Of a stretch of DNA of 64,000 nt, positions 11,368 to 21,115 are shown piece by piece. Source of the DNA: Tolypeutes matacus (taxonomy: Eukaryota; Chordata; Mammalia; Cingulata; Chlamyphoridae); NCBI GenBank assembly GCA_026826555.1, contig JAKSZT010054573.1, positions 3,724,286 to 3,788,285 on the forward strand. The letters are read 5' to 3'. Every line of letters starts with the position of its first letter. The first letter of the stretch is position 1. The notes beneath the pieces were generated by a model. That model did no database searches, was not told the origin of the DNA, and saw only the letters and a program-made list of their open reading frames with translations. The translations under genes were made by a program, and so were the position numbers.

Positions 11368-11878
11368 GTGGGGTTTTTTATTTGTTTTTCAAGATTTATT
11401 TTATTTATTTATCTCTCCCCACCCCCTCGTTGTTTGCACTTGCTGTGTCTGTTCGTCTTCTTTGTTTCTTTAGTAGACAACAAAAGCCGAACCTGGGACT
11501 TCTGATGTGGGAGGGAGGCGTCTAATCGCTTAAGCCACCTCAGCTCCCTGCTTTGTTGTGTCTCCCATTATGTTTTTTCTTCTTGTGTCTCCTGTTGCGT
11601 CATCTTGTGATGTCAGTCACCACGCCTGCCCATCGCGCCAGCTCACCACCCTGCTCGTCCTCTTTAGAAGGCACCAGGAACCTCTGCTCCCTACTTTGTG
11701 GTGTGTCTCATTATGTTTTTCTTCTTGTGTCTCTTGTAGCATCATCTTGTTGTGTCAGCTTGCTGCTCCTGCCCGTCCTGCCAGCTCCCTGTCTTTTTTT
11801 AGGAGGCACCAGGAACTGAACCACAGACCTCCCGTGTGGTAGGCAGGAGCCCAACCGTTTGAGCCACATCCGCTTCCC
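11368..11878 (-). repeat. Long DAS-type SINE, multi-module
   Basis: On the minus strand the head (at 11878) reads 'gggaagcggatgtggctcaa' and has a B-box-like 'ggttcagttcctggtgcctc'. Two related body segments follow, each with 'acaagatgatgctacaagag'-like sequence. A further tRNA-like module ('ccaggttcggcttttgttgt') and a (taaa)n tail lie at the low-coordinate end. The 9-bp repeat gggaattta is perfect on both sides (11359-11367 and 11879-11887). The body is duplicated internally. Confidence 0.87.
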
Positions 11879-11887
11879 GGGAATTTA

Positions 11888-12734
11888 CAGTTTTTGATCG
11901 GAGTTACGGAGTCTTTCTAGGCAGACGGGCTTCCCTCTGGCGGGGTTTTGTGGTCCCCTGGGGTCAGCCTTCATGTGCTCATTCGGCTCGGGGGATTCAC
12001 AAGAATGAGGCTGGGGCTGGCCCCCAGAACTGCGTCTTCCGTGACACCCATCCTGCAGAAATGCAGTCCCAGAAGTCCAAACCGCAGCCCCTGTCCTGAC
12101 CCCACAAATGTCCCATCCCCTGCTTCCCACAAAGTCGTTGGTGAAGGTAGTCTAGCACGACAGCCAACTATCTTCATTGGTAGAAGGACCCTCAGCTAGT
12201 TTACACATTTGAAATGAGAAGATTCAGGTAGAATAAAATAGGAATATATTAAAAGTTTTGCTTTGTATTAAATCCATGTCAATTAATGGATGATATAATC
12301 TCCAGTTGTTGCAAGATGACATTTCTTGCATTTTTATTATGAAAATATTCAAATGGTCAGAAATGGAGAACAAATAGTAAAACAAACACTAAATACTCTT
12401 TTTCTGGATTTAAAAATTCTTAATATTTTGCAATATTTGCCTCAACCATATCAGTTTGCTAAGGATTTTATATTGCAGACAAAATGACTTTTTACACCTA
12501 AATCTGTCGAAATCCCTTCTAAACAATATGTAAATCCCACTATGTAATTATAGCTTTATACTTGAAATAATAGAAATTCCATAATATCCAGTTATACTAG
12601 GCCCATTGTCTCCAAAAAACACTTTATCCTTGGTTTGATCAGCCCAGAATGGAATCAAAGAGGGGCCCAGAATCTGTATTTTTGTAAAGAAATTATAGGC
12701 AAGAGTGAATGCCTTTTATTATAATATATTTTAT
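11888..12734. other. No recognised feature
   Basis: The first 300 bases (11890-12190) are GC-richer with scattered CpG. The rest is AT-rich. The overlapping frames there are on both strands and show no domain. I cannot name any repeat. Confidence 0.4.
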
Positions 12735-12970
12735 TTTTTTTAATTTTTTAAACAATTTATTGAAGTACATCATTCATACATGAACATACATGAACTCTAA
12801 GTGTTCAGTAAACATCATGAACTTACAAAACAAAAATGCATAACAGCATACAGGGCTCCCACACATCAGCCCCCCACAAACACCCTGCATTGTTGTGAAA
12901 CATTTGTCAACAAATCATGAAAGAGCATCGTCAAAGAATTACTACTAACCATAGTCCTCTCCTATACATT
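12735..12970 (-). mobile_element. L1 3' UTR, antisense fragment
   Basis: The pattern 'aacaatttattgaagtacat', then 'gcattgttgtgaaacatttg', then 'actactaaccatagtcctct' parallels the antisense L1 3' UTR seen at 62265-62700. It stops at the tail of the next SINE and does not resume beyond the SINE head. Confidence 0.6.
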
Positions 12971-12974
12971 TTTT

Positions 12975-13451
12975 AAGGATTGATTGATTGATTGATTGAT
13001 TGATTTTCAGCCATTTTTACCCTCCCACCCCCCTACCCCCCACCCCCCCTATTTTTGCTGTTTCTGTGTCTATTCGCTGGGCAATTCTCTGTGTCCATTT
13101 CCCGCCCTCTCTTCTCATCCTTCTCCTCCTGTCTTCACTGGGATTCGATCCTCAGATACTCCGATGTGGGAGAGGGGCGTCCTACCGCCTGTGCCACGTT
13201 AGTTCCTGGTTTTTGGCGCATCTCATCTTGTGTCACTCTCCTGTTACGTCGTCGTCTTGCTGTGTGGCTCGTGGGTCCTGACAGCTCACCTGCGCATGGG
13301 GCCTGGTGGCTCACCCACGCACAGGGCCTGGTGATCCTCGCGCCTTCTATATTTTTCTTTCTTTTATTTTTACCGGGAGGTCCCAGGGGTCGACCTCAGG
13401 TCCCTCCATATGGGAGACGGACGCCCAACCACCCGAGTCACATCCGTCCCC
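12975..13451 (-). repeat. Long dimeric DAS-type SINE linked to block X
   Basis: On the minus strand the head (near 13451) reads 'ggacggatgtgactcgggtg', with 'ggtcgacccctgggacctcc' as a modified B box, a GC-rich linker, and a second tRNA-like module 'gaactaacgtggcacaggcg ... ggatcgaatcccagtgaag'. The tail is (GATT)n-derived. The head is joined to block X exactly as in the copy at 61312-61672. No duplication flanks the SINE alone. A 185-codon plus-strand frame here (13055-13612) is a by-product of the repeat. Confidence 0.85.
12977..13004. repeat. (GATT)n microsatellite
   Basis: A tandem array of about seven perfect or near-perfect gatt units in the place of the SINE tail. In the related copy at 61312 the tail is (taaa)n instead. 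Confidence 0.9.
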
Positions 13452-13690
13452 CTGCTTTATCTCTTAAGGTTGACCAAAGATACCCAAAGTTAGTCTTTTC
13501 CCGTACAGGATGGTCATATAATAAATCAGGCTTAGTTTATCACCAGCATTCTAAAAACCAGACCCAGGGAGAAAAACTAGGTCTGGGGACACATGCATGG
13601 TTTCTAATATAGCGAATGTTTAGCCTGCCCTGATTATCACAAAATCAGGACAGCGAGAATATTCACATATTTTATATAACATTATATAAT
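13452..13690 (-). repeat. Block X, copy 1 (unclassified repeat)
   Basis: About 230 bp that align, in reverse complement, with 61085-61311 at roughly 85-90% identity by eye. Shared landmarks are 'ttgaccaaagatacccaaag', 'ggatggtcatataataaatc', 'gtttatcaccagcattctaa' and 'ctaggtctggggacacatgc'. The sequence holds a stem-loop with 10-bp arms (13558-13567 and 13577-13586, one mismatch). Homology fades in AT-rich DNA past about 13690. I do not recognise the family. Confidence 0.75.
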
Positions 13691-14744
13691 ATGATTTTTG
13701 TTTCCCGGATTATTATTAATAACAAATAATATATAGACACATCAGGGCACAAAATCACTGGAGGACAATTATGTAATTATTATTAATTATTCTAATGATA
13801 ATATCATCTGAAATATTAGTATTTTCAAACGTTACTTATGTTTCAAGTGTAATTTTTGTCTAGTATATATTGCAAAGAACTCTTTTCTTTTTTTTATTTC
13901 TTTACACATTTTCCACTCTAAAGCTTTGTTTGTTTCCTTACTCATTTTTCTAAGTACTTTTCTGCCAATTACTATTACGTACCTCTTAATTGTTCCTGTT
14001 AATACATAGACCTTTCTACAATTTCTTTAATGACTATTCATCCAATTTACGAAGTATCTTTCTTTATGATCCGAATTATCATTTCTTTTAGTGGACACAG
14101 AAATGCTAGAAACTGGGTGGGAATTTTCCTTGTTTTCCATTTAGCAAAGGAGATATATAAAATCATTGTAACATTGTAATCAAGTCACTATGCACTGTCC
14201 GTTTCTTTATATATAATATAGTTCACGAATGGACTTCTAGCTAGTCAATGATGGGGGAATATACTTAAAACAAACAAACAATAAACCTAATATTTTTTAG
14301 ACAAACATTAAAAGAGAAGACATTTCTGGATTTCACCTGTCTTACCAGCATTGCTTTTCTACACACCACCTCCATCTCCTTTTTGATTACTTCTCTAATC
14401 TAATCTTAGACACAAACTTTGCCAAGGCACATGGGAATGGGGGTCAGTTTTCTCTGTGTGCTCAGAAACCTAAAACTATCTCAGGGAACCAAGAGTTAAG
14501 AAGCAACGGCAAAGGAAGTCTCCATCCTCCTCCAGGTCCTTGAGCCTTCGGTAGACCAGGTGTCCTTAGCGGGCAGGTCTGAGCTGGGTCTCATGTATCC
14601 TCTTATCCCATTGGCCTCCTTGGTACTGAGCAGAGAGAAGATGCTCCATTAACTTGTATCACTTTTTCCACGGGCAAAGGCGTGGAAGAGTCACTGCCTC
14701 CAGGATTGCTGTTGTTACACAGCAAGGAAGTCTAAGAAGACACA
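13691..14744. other. No recognised feature
   Basis: AT-rich sequence of about 1 kb. Faint similarity to the DNA upstream of X copy 2 (around 60870-60930) may continue for about 80 bases, but I could not establish it. Confidence 0.4.
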
Positions 14745-14830
14745 TGATCTTGTGCCTCAAGGACTCATTGCACCCAGGAATACTGCACATACTTGCAGAG
14801 TAGGTACTCTATAAATATTTAAGAATGAAT
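14745..14830 (+). repeat. Possible MIR or L2 3' end
   Basis: The string 'agagtaggtactctataaat' followed by 'atttaagaatgaataa' resembles the conserved MIR/L2 terminus ('agtaggtgctcaataaatgt'). The match is short and weak. Confidence 0.35.
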
Positions 14831-15194
14831 AAGCCTTGGTGGATTTTGTGGCATCCTCCTGCCATATAAAACTCTTCCTTCAATAAATCATTTAACTTGT
14901 GAGAAATATTCTTTGCAGGTTTGCTTGGATGTTTTGTCCAATGTCTGGAATAACACTGATTTTCTGTCTCCATGAAATGCATTATTCCACTCAACCACTT
15001 GACCACCTGGAGAGGCTTTACCCATATACCTGACTTCAAATTCTTTTTATAAGGGTAGGAAATGGCATAAAGGGTTGCAATCAATGCCAATGGCCTTTTT
15101 AGTAACAGGGGCGTGTGAAAAGAACTTCACGATCACTCCCTGATGTGTTTAATACTGAGTTAAATTAGTTTTCTGAGAAATTGAAGAGGCTTTT
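14831..15194. other. No recognised feature
   Basis: No assignable element in this spacer. Confidence 0.4.
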
Positions 15195-15700
15195 ATTCAT
15201 TTATATTTTTACTTGTACGCTCATTCATTTATATATTCAATATATTTGTATTGAGAGACTAATTCCCCAGGCACGGTTCTGAGGATCCTTCTGTGATGAA
15301 CAAAAGCAAGATCGCTGTCCTTGAGAGTCTCAAGATTGAGTGGAAGACATGGCCAGTAAGCAATATAGTCAATTAATTAAAAAGCATGTTAGCAGACGAC
15401 AAATACTATTGAAACCCTAGTTGCAGAGAAGGTGAGCTGGGTAAGGGTGAGTGGGGTAGGAAAGGACATCTTAAGACAGTTACATTTGAAAAAGAATTGA
15501 GAGAGATGAGGGAGTGAGCTACCTACACAACTTGGGAAGAACTTTCCCCACTGGGGGAAGAGCCAAGGCAGGAGGGAGTCACATGGATTCCAGAAACAAC
15601 ATGGCACCCTGAGTCTGGAATGGGCTGAAGGCAAGAGCAATTTAAGTGGAGGACTGGATGAAAGGGGGCGCTATATGCTTTAGAACTTGATGCTGACTAA
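15195..15700 (-). mobile_element. L2 LINE 3' end, antisense
   Basis: Plus-strand order 'atttgtattgagagactaat', 'ccaggcacggttctgaggat', 'gtgatgaacaaaagcaagat', 'gagatgagggagtgagctac' and 'ctgaggcaggagg'-like 'gccaaggcaggagggagtca' follows the reverse complement of the L2 3' region (C-terminal ORF2 end and UTR). L2 was active before the placental radiation, which explains the decay. Confidence 0.65.
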
Positions 15701-16812
15701 ATCGGGGAGCTGTTAGAGGGTTGTGACTGCAGAGTTATCCTCTGTTGCTTGGAAAGGTGAATGTGTGTCCAAGCATGGATATCAAGGACTTTGCAGGAAT
15801 TTCATGGAGGGAAAATGGCTCCTCTGTCACATGCCAAGCAGAAGCGGGATCTCCTGGTCTCTCCCTTCTCTTCTGGTTTCCACTGAAGTTCAGCTTCTGG
15901 CTTCTCTGTCTGTAGCTTCTTTTCTCTCTCTGTTTGGTATGAACAGTTCTATGCCGCAGAAATGATTGCTCACCCAGAGTGTGTCACCTCCATTCTGTCA
16001 AAAGAAGCCCGTGAGAAAGAAGGTACCAATGAACTGGTTTATAATAACTGCTCTAGGGAGTTGTAAAACTAACTGTATGTCTTACATATAATAGAAGACG
16101 CTTTTCAGTTAATGGAGGGTAGATTTTGGCAATGTTTTGTATACTTTAAACATTTTTGTCAGAAATTACAACACAAATACAGTCGGCGTGTAATATCAGG
16201 TGATCGGTGTTCATCTCAGCACTTTAATTTTGTTTAGGAAGAGTTAGAAGAATATTTCCAACTTAGGTCTCCCAACATACTTAAATTTTCCCTAAATATT
16301 TAGCTCAAATGAAAATTCAGAAAGTATTTAGCTGATATGAACTGACACTGAAATGATACAGTTATGGACAGTGGAGAAGGGTCAGAAAGAGGATCATAGT
16401 TGGAATATTCTCCCAGCTGGGTGGAGATGCCTGGAACCTCCCCCTTCCCCACACCCCTTCAGAGTCCCTGGCCCTCCCTTTGCAGGTTGGGAATGGGTGA
16501 GTCCCCAGAAATCCACCCAACAGGCATCCAGGGCTGGTCCAGGGAGGGTACTCACAGTTTCTACTTCCTTTTAGGGAGCAGGCTGGGCCACGTGTATTGG
16601 GCGTTTGAAGGATTCTAACTCATGTGTAGGATGCAAATATTTGTGCAACCACCGAAGGTTCTAACTCTAACAAAACCTCTGCTTCCATGTAATCACTTCC
16701 ATTTTCCACTCCCACCTCTCTGAGAAATTAGTATTTTTTTTTCTATAATTTATGGACTAATACATGTTGCCTTTTATATATGCCTGCATATAAGTATAAA
16801 AGTATGCAAATA
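15701..16812. other. No recognised feature
   Basis: About 1.1 kb of mixed composition. No repeat, exon or RNA gene is recognisable. Confidence 0.45.
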
Positions 16813-17374
16813 CAGTCGATTCTTATTATTTGCAGTAAAGCTCTATAAATTTGCGGCAAACAGTGAACTTTTGCTCTAGGGGAAATACAGACTGAGGCTC
16901 CTGAGAGCCTATTGGCAGATCACTTTCAACAACTGTCACTACTTACCCTTGTTGTGTGTTTTTGTTTAAAGACATCTTATCCAGTACATCTTGTGGAGTC
17001 TTCATTATGAACGCACGGCCCACGGCACTGAGGCACACGCCTAAACAGCGCTCCTCTGGCACACGCGTTTCTCTGCAAAACAAACCGTCGGCTTTCTGCA
17101 CTTGGGAACACAGGACAGCACTTCAGCACTGAGCTTGAGGCCATTTTAAACAGGGAAATTACCAAGAGGAAGCACAAAACTGGAAAACGTGGCACCAAAG
17201 ATACCACAAAAATGACCCGAGTGCATGCTGGCCAACCCTATATATATATATATATTGCCATTCTGTGTATATCCATGAAGATTGGGAAATCTCAATGATT
17301 TTGAGGTTCTAAATAAAATTTAGAGAGTCGACAAATTTGCAACTGTGGAATCTACACAATATGCAGATCAACTG
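16813..17374. mobile_element. Tigger-like (pogo/Tc1-mariner) MITE
   Basis: Terminal inverted repeats 'cagtcgattc' at the start and 'agatcaactg' at the end (7 of 10 pair) are bracketed by TA dinucleotides (16811-16812, 17375-17376), as expected for a Tc1/mariner-superfamily target. Internal strings such as 'ctaggggaaatacagactga', 'gtgtttttgtttaaagacat' and 'gacagcacttcagcactgag' fit a Tigger-related non-autonomous consensus from memory. No transposase frame remains. Confidence 0.7.
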
Positions 17375-17398
17375 TACCTGTGTATGTGTATATCCACA

Positions 17399-17450
17399 TA
17401 TAGGTCATACATATGTTGCCTACATATATGTATGTATATGTATGACCAAC
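17399..17450. repeat. (TATG)/(TA)-rich simple repeat
   Basis: Alternating 'catatatgtatgtatatgta' units. A related (ta)n tract of about 18 bases lies at 17239-17257 inside the preceding element. Confidence 0.7.
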
Positions 17451-18444
17451 GACCACTTTTTGTTTGCATTTCCCCCTTTTCTTATGGTGTAGTGGGTTAG
17501 TTTTATCTATTCCACATTACAGCCTTCCGAGAACCTTGCATCTCAAAGTCTGAGACTGTGGTGTGAGAGTCTTTGGAAACACTGTTTCCGTAGAGAGCTC
17601 CCCTCCCTGTGACGTCGTCGAGGCCTCCGGCTTCACGGTGTTGGATGGTTTTCCAGACTCTGTCGCCACAAGCCTGCTCACAATGCATGCACTGGATTTG
17701 ATATCACTGGGGAATGTGTTAAAAAGGCGTCCCACCCCAGAACCACAGAACCAGGATCGGAATTTTAACCAGCTGCCCAGTCATCTAAGTGCACTCTAAA
17801 TTTGAGTAGCCTATATCCTAAAGTGAAAGCAACGCAAAGCCAAAGGCTCAGAAAAAGTACAACCAGGGAGAAATCCTTTCCCAAAAGACTTAGAGCTAAG
17901 CTTGTGGGCTTTGACCCCTGTGGTGGCTGCACATCTGCTAACTAACTTTTATACAGTCACAACTGGAAAGTTGTTTTTAAATCAATTCTAAGGTGCTCTG
18001 GAAAAAGGTTGCACATTTGTTTGCATTATTTTCTGTATTGACCACTTGGGACTTCCAAGAAGGTATCTTCTGGATACCATCTTGGAACAAAGGAGGAGAG
18101 TCCAAGATGATATCTCCTCCTCTGTTGCTGTGCTCAGATTTGATCGTAAGTTCTAACTTAGATCTTAAACAGGGCAATTTATTCTGCCCGCGTGTACAAA
18201 GAACTTTAGGAAAAGCATCAGGCTTGGCTGAGATCTGCAAAACGTTGGTGTACCCTTCAGGAATCCATGGAACAGCCCCTCCTCTGTGAACTGCAGCCTT
18301 CTCACTTGGCTGAGCCTTCCACCCTTGCCCCCCGCCCCACCAGCTCTGCCCTTCCCTGAAGGATTCAAGAGGTTCAAGAGGGAGAGAGTTCCTGGCCCAT
18401 ACAACGAGGACCGTAGCATACCTGTATTAAGAGCTCTACTACTT
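17451..18444. other. No recognised feature
   Basis: About 1 kb of unique-looking sequence with scattered CpG near 17600-17660. Several frames of 60-100 codons overlap on both strands without any domain, so I call none. Confidence 0.45.
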
Positions 18445-18535
18445 AAAGCTCCTGACACTCAGTTTCTTCACCTCTCAAAGGGAGTCACAATATCATTGTA
18501 TAGAGATTAAATTACATCAGAATTAAACATATTTA
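18445..18535 (+). repeat. MIR core fragment
   Basis: The stretch 'cactcagtttcttcacctct' followed by 'agagattaaattacatcag' matches the MIR core and downstream part ('cctcagtttcctcatctgta ... ggattaaatgag'). Confidence 0.55.
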
Positions 18536-18691
18536 GAGGACTGGAAACTAGTGGGGGGAAAAAAGAGGAGCTGCACCCAACTCATTATTATAACTCAAAC
18601 TACCCAGCATCTTCTCTGTGGTGTCTCTCCATGAATCTCATTCAAGGTTATGTCAAGTTGATTCCTTCAGTAGTGGTTTATTCAGCCTTTC
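18536..18691. other. Spacer without recognised feature
   Basis: Nothing assignable between the MIR and the MLT1. Confidence 0.4.
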
Positions 18692-19175
18692 TGTGGTAGA
18701 CTGAACAATAGCCCACTAAAAATGCCTCTAGGCTAATGCCAGGAATCTGTGACTATGGCACCTTATATGGTGGAAGGGACTTTGCTGATGTGATTAAGAA
18801 TTGTCATGGGGAGATTATCCCAGACTACCCAGTTGGACCCAATGTCACCACAAGAGCCCTTATAAGTGGAAGGCAGGATGGTGAGTGTGATAGAATTTGT
18901 GAGAACCAAAGCAAGGTCAGAGAGAGAGAATGGAAGCTGGGAAATGGTGGCTTTGAAGGAGGAGGAGCAGGGCATGAGCTGAGGAATGCAGGCACCTCTA
19001 GAAGCTGAAAAAAACACAAAGAAACTGACTCTCCCCTAAAGCTTCCAGAAATAATGGAGCCCTGTGGACCCATTTTAGACTTTTGACCTGAGAATTGCAA
19101 GATAAAAAAAATCTGTGCTGCTTTAAACCACTGGGTTAGTGGCTGAGTTTGTTTTAGCAGCACTGGGAAATGAAC
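18692..19175 (+). mobile_element. MLT1-type MaLR solo LTR
   Basis: It begins tgtggtagactgaacaatag and contains 'gggactttgctgatgtgatt', 'gattatcccagactacccag', 'acaagagcccttataagtgg' and 'ttaaaccactgggttagtgg'. This is the order of an older MLT1 subfamily in sense orientation. The copy is close to full length, and I did not find a target duplication. Confidence 0.78.
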
Positions 19176-19544
19176 GTGGAGTATTATAATTTTTTTCTAA
19201 ATTATTTAGAGGTAAATTTTAACTGTAGCAGGTAACTTACATTTTCAAACACGGATAAGTGAAGATGTCCTGTAGGCCTTGCCTTTTCATTTTGACTGTG
19301 AGTGCCTGAGTGACCATGTCAAATTTATTGGTGGGGTAATTAAATTAAATTAAAAGTAAAACTACTCTCCTCCATGTGAGCTCTTGAGTAACCAAGTCCA
19401 GTTGTTTCTGGGATAACAAAAGGGATAAATTATTCTCGTCCATGAAATATAAGGCTAATTGCCACCTCCAAATTCCCCCTAGGTAAAAATCTTTAATGGA
19501 CATACCGGGACACGTATTAGGCAAATTTCAAAGACTTTTTATAT
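19176..19544. other. No recognised feature
   Basis: AT-rich spacer with 'aattaaattaaattaaaa' near 19338. No other feature. Confidence 0.4.
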
Positions 19545-19879
19545 AACACTTTTAAAATAATTATAGATTCACAGGAAGTTGCAAAAAACACTACGGGGTG
19601 ATTTTCAGTACTTTCTCTCAGCTTCCCCCAACAGGCTGGAACTTGACGTTGATCCAATGCACAGACCTTATTTGATTTTGACAGCTTTACATAAACACAC
19701 TAGTGTGTGTGTGCAATTCTATGCAATTTTCTCACATGTAGAGATTTGTGTAACCACCACCACCACCAAGCTACAAGCTGTCCATCGCTACAAAGAAACT
19801 CTTGTGCTATCTCTTCATAATCTAGCCAAACCACACCACTCCTGTCCCCTGGCAGCCTCTTATCTCTTCTCCATCTCTA
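19545..19879 (-). mobile_element. L1 3' region, antisense, left part
   Basis: Plus-strand strings 'taattatagattcacaggaa', 'tgtgtgtgcaattctatgca', 'gtgtaaccaccaccaccacc' and 'ctggcagcctcttatctctt' follow the antisense 3' part of an old L1. The copy resumes at 20252 after an inserted LTR-C element. The (acc)n tract at 19751-19768 is part of it. Confidence 0.75.
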
Positions 19880-20251
19880 TGGTGGATTGAATTGTGGACC
19901 CCAGTTTGGACATGTTCTGCGTCTTGGCCCACATTTTGGTAGGTGTGGACCCATTGTAAATAGGTTCTCTTCAAGGTGATACTTCAATTAAGGTGTGGCC
20001 CAACTGAATCAGATTGAACTTTTCCCAGTCAGAAGCTGGAAGTCAATGGAACCTGGAAGAGGAAGGAGAAGATGCCGCCATATGCATTGCCATGGGAATG
20101 AAAAGCCAAGGAACTGCACAGATTGCCAGAAGATACGAACCTTGGGAGGAAGCAAGCCTTCTAGCCTCCAAAACCCCAAGCCAGTAAATCCCTGTTGCTA
20201 AGCCAACCCATTGCATGGTATTTGTTTTAGCAGATAGGAAACGAAAACAAC
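19880..20251 (+). mobile_element. LTR-C solo LTR inside an L1
   Basis: A MaLR-like LTR that begins tggtggattgaattgtggac and ends near 'cagataggaaacgaaaac'. It carries 'gaagatgccgccatatgcat' and a 'ccagtaaatccctgttgcta' segment near the polyadenylation region. The 5-bp repeat ctcta flanks it (19875-19879 and 20252-20256). The L1 text runs straight on across the element once the LTR and one ctcta are taken out, which confirms the boundaries. Related copies lie at 24300 and 41775. Confidence 0.88.
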
Positions 20252-20375
20252 CTCTACCATTTTGTCATTTCAAGAATGTTACATAAAGGGAACCGTACAA
20301 TATGGGACCTTCTGAGAGTGACTTTTTCCACTCAGCATAATGCTCTCTGGTATTATTTTATGTTTCTTGGAAGCA
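20252..20375 (-). mobile_element. L1 3' region, antisense, right part
   Basis: Continuation of the L1 at 19545-19879: 'accattttgtcatttcaaga', 'atgttacataaagggaaccg' and 'tttttccactcagcataatg' keep the antisense L1 order. It decays beyond about 20375. Confidence 0.75.
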
Positions 20376-20480
20376 TGTTGTGGCACTTAAATTCAGACAC
20401 TTCATGTTCAGATGCTCTGGGTCATGTCTCGGCTTTGTTTGAAAGGAGAGTAATCACCTGCTCACTCAACTCTGAATTCC
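20376..20480. other. Spacer without recognised feature
   Basis: Short stretch between the L1 and LTR-B, possibly eroded L1. Confidence 0.35.
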
Positions 20481-20975
20481 ATCTTAGTTTGCTTAATGCT
20501 GCCCAAATAATATACCAAAAATTTACAGTGGGAATTTACTAGGTTAAAAGCTTACAGTTTGGGGGCTATGGAAATTTCCAAATCAAGGCATCATCAAGAG
20601 ATGCTGTGTCACCAGGCTGTAGCTGTCGGCTGGGAATCACACAGCGGCGTCATCTAACCATGGTTTCTCCCAGACCTACAGCTGTGGGTGATCAGGCACA
20701 TGGCAGGGTGAAATGGGGGTGTTGGCTCATCTCTCCTGGCTTCTCTCGCTCTCTGAGTCTTCTGTGCTGCTATTAGCCCTCCATCTATAAAGGACTACAG
20801 TAAGAGAATTAAGACCCATCCTGGGTCCCCCAATCTAATCAAGGCCCTTTCCAGAAGTGAGCTAATGAAAAGGTAGGTCACTTAGCTGACTCTAACAGAA
20901 AGACCCCACATACAATAGGTTCACAAGCTCAGGAATGGGTTAGTTTAAGCACATGATTTTCTGGGGTCCACAGAA
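20481..20975 (-). mobile_element. LTR-B element
   Basis: Aligned with 58970-60118 this shares 'agtttgcttaatgctgccca'-type start, 'aatttccaaatcaaggcatc', 'ctataaaggactacagtaag', 'agaattaagacccatcctgg', 'acaataggttcacaagctca' and 'gattttctggggtccaca'. It is an MLT1-like LTR in reverse orientation. Its last ~20 bases are missing relative to the copy at 58970. Confidence 0.72.
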
Positions 20976-20984
20976 GACTTAGAC

Positions 20985-21115
20985 CTGCACAACTTCCTTA
21001 TCTGTAAAATGGAGACAATGGCATCCAAACACAGAATATTATGAGGACTGAATGAATTAATGTTTCTGAAACTCAGATACTTGGTTATAAAGTAAGGCTT
21101 CAACAAAATGTTGGC
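20985..21115 (+). repeat. MIR SINE, 3' half
   Basis: The order 'acaacttccttatctgtaaa', 'atggagacaatggcatccaa', 'attatgaggactgaatgaat' and a final 'taaggcttcaacaaaatgtt' matches the MIR core through its 3' end. Confidence 0.75.

Noticed and set aside
13055..13612. 185-codon open reading frame, the longest in the window
   Set aside because: It runs antisense through a dimeric SINE and into block X. The open frame follows from the repeat's composition; no domain or conservation signal.
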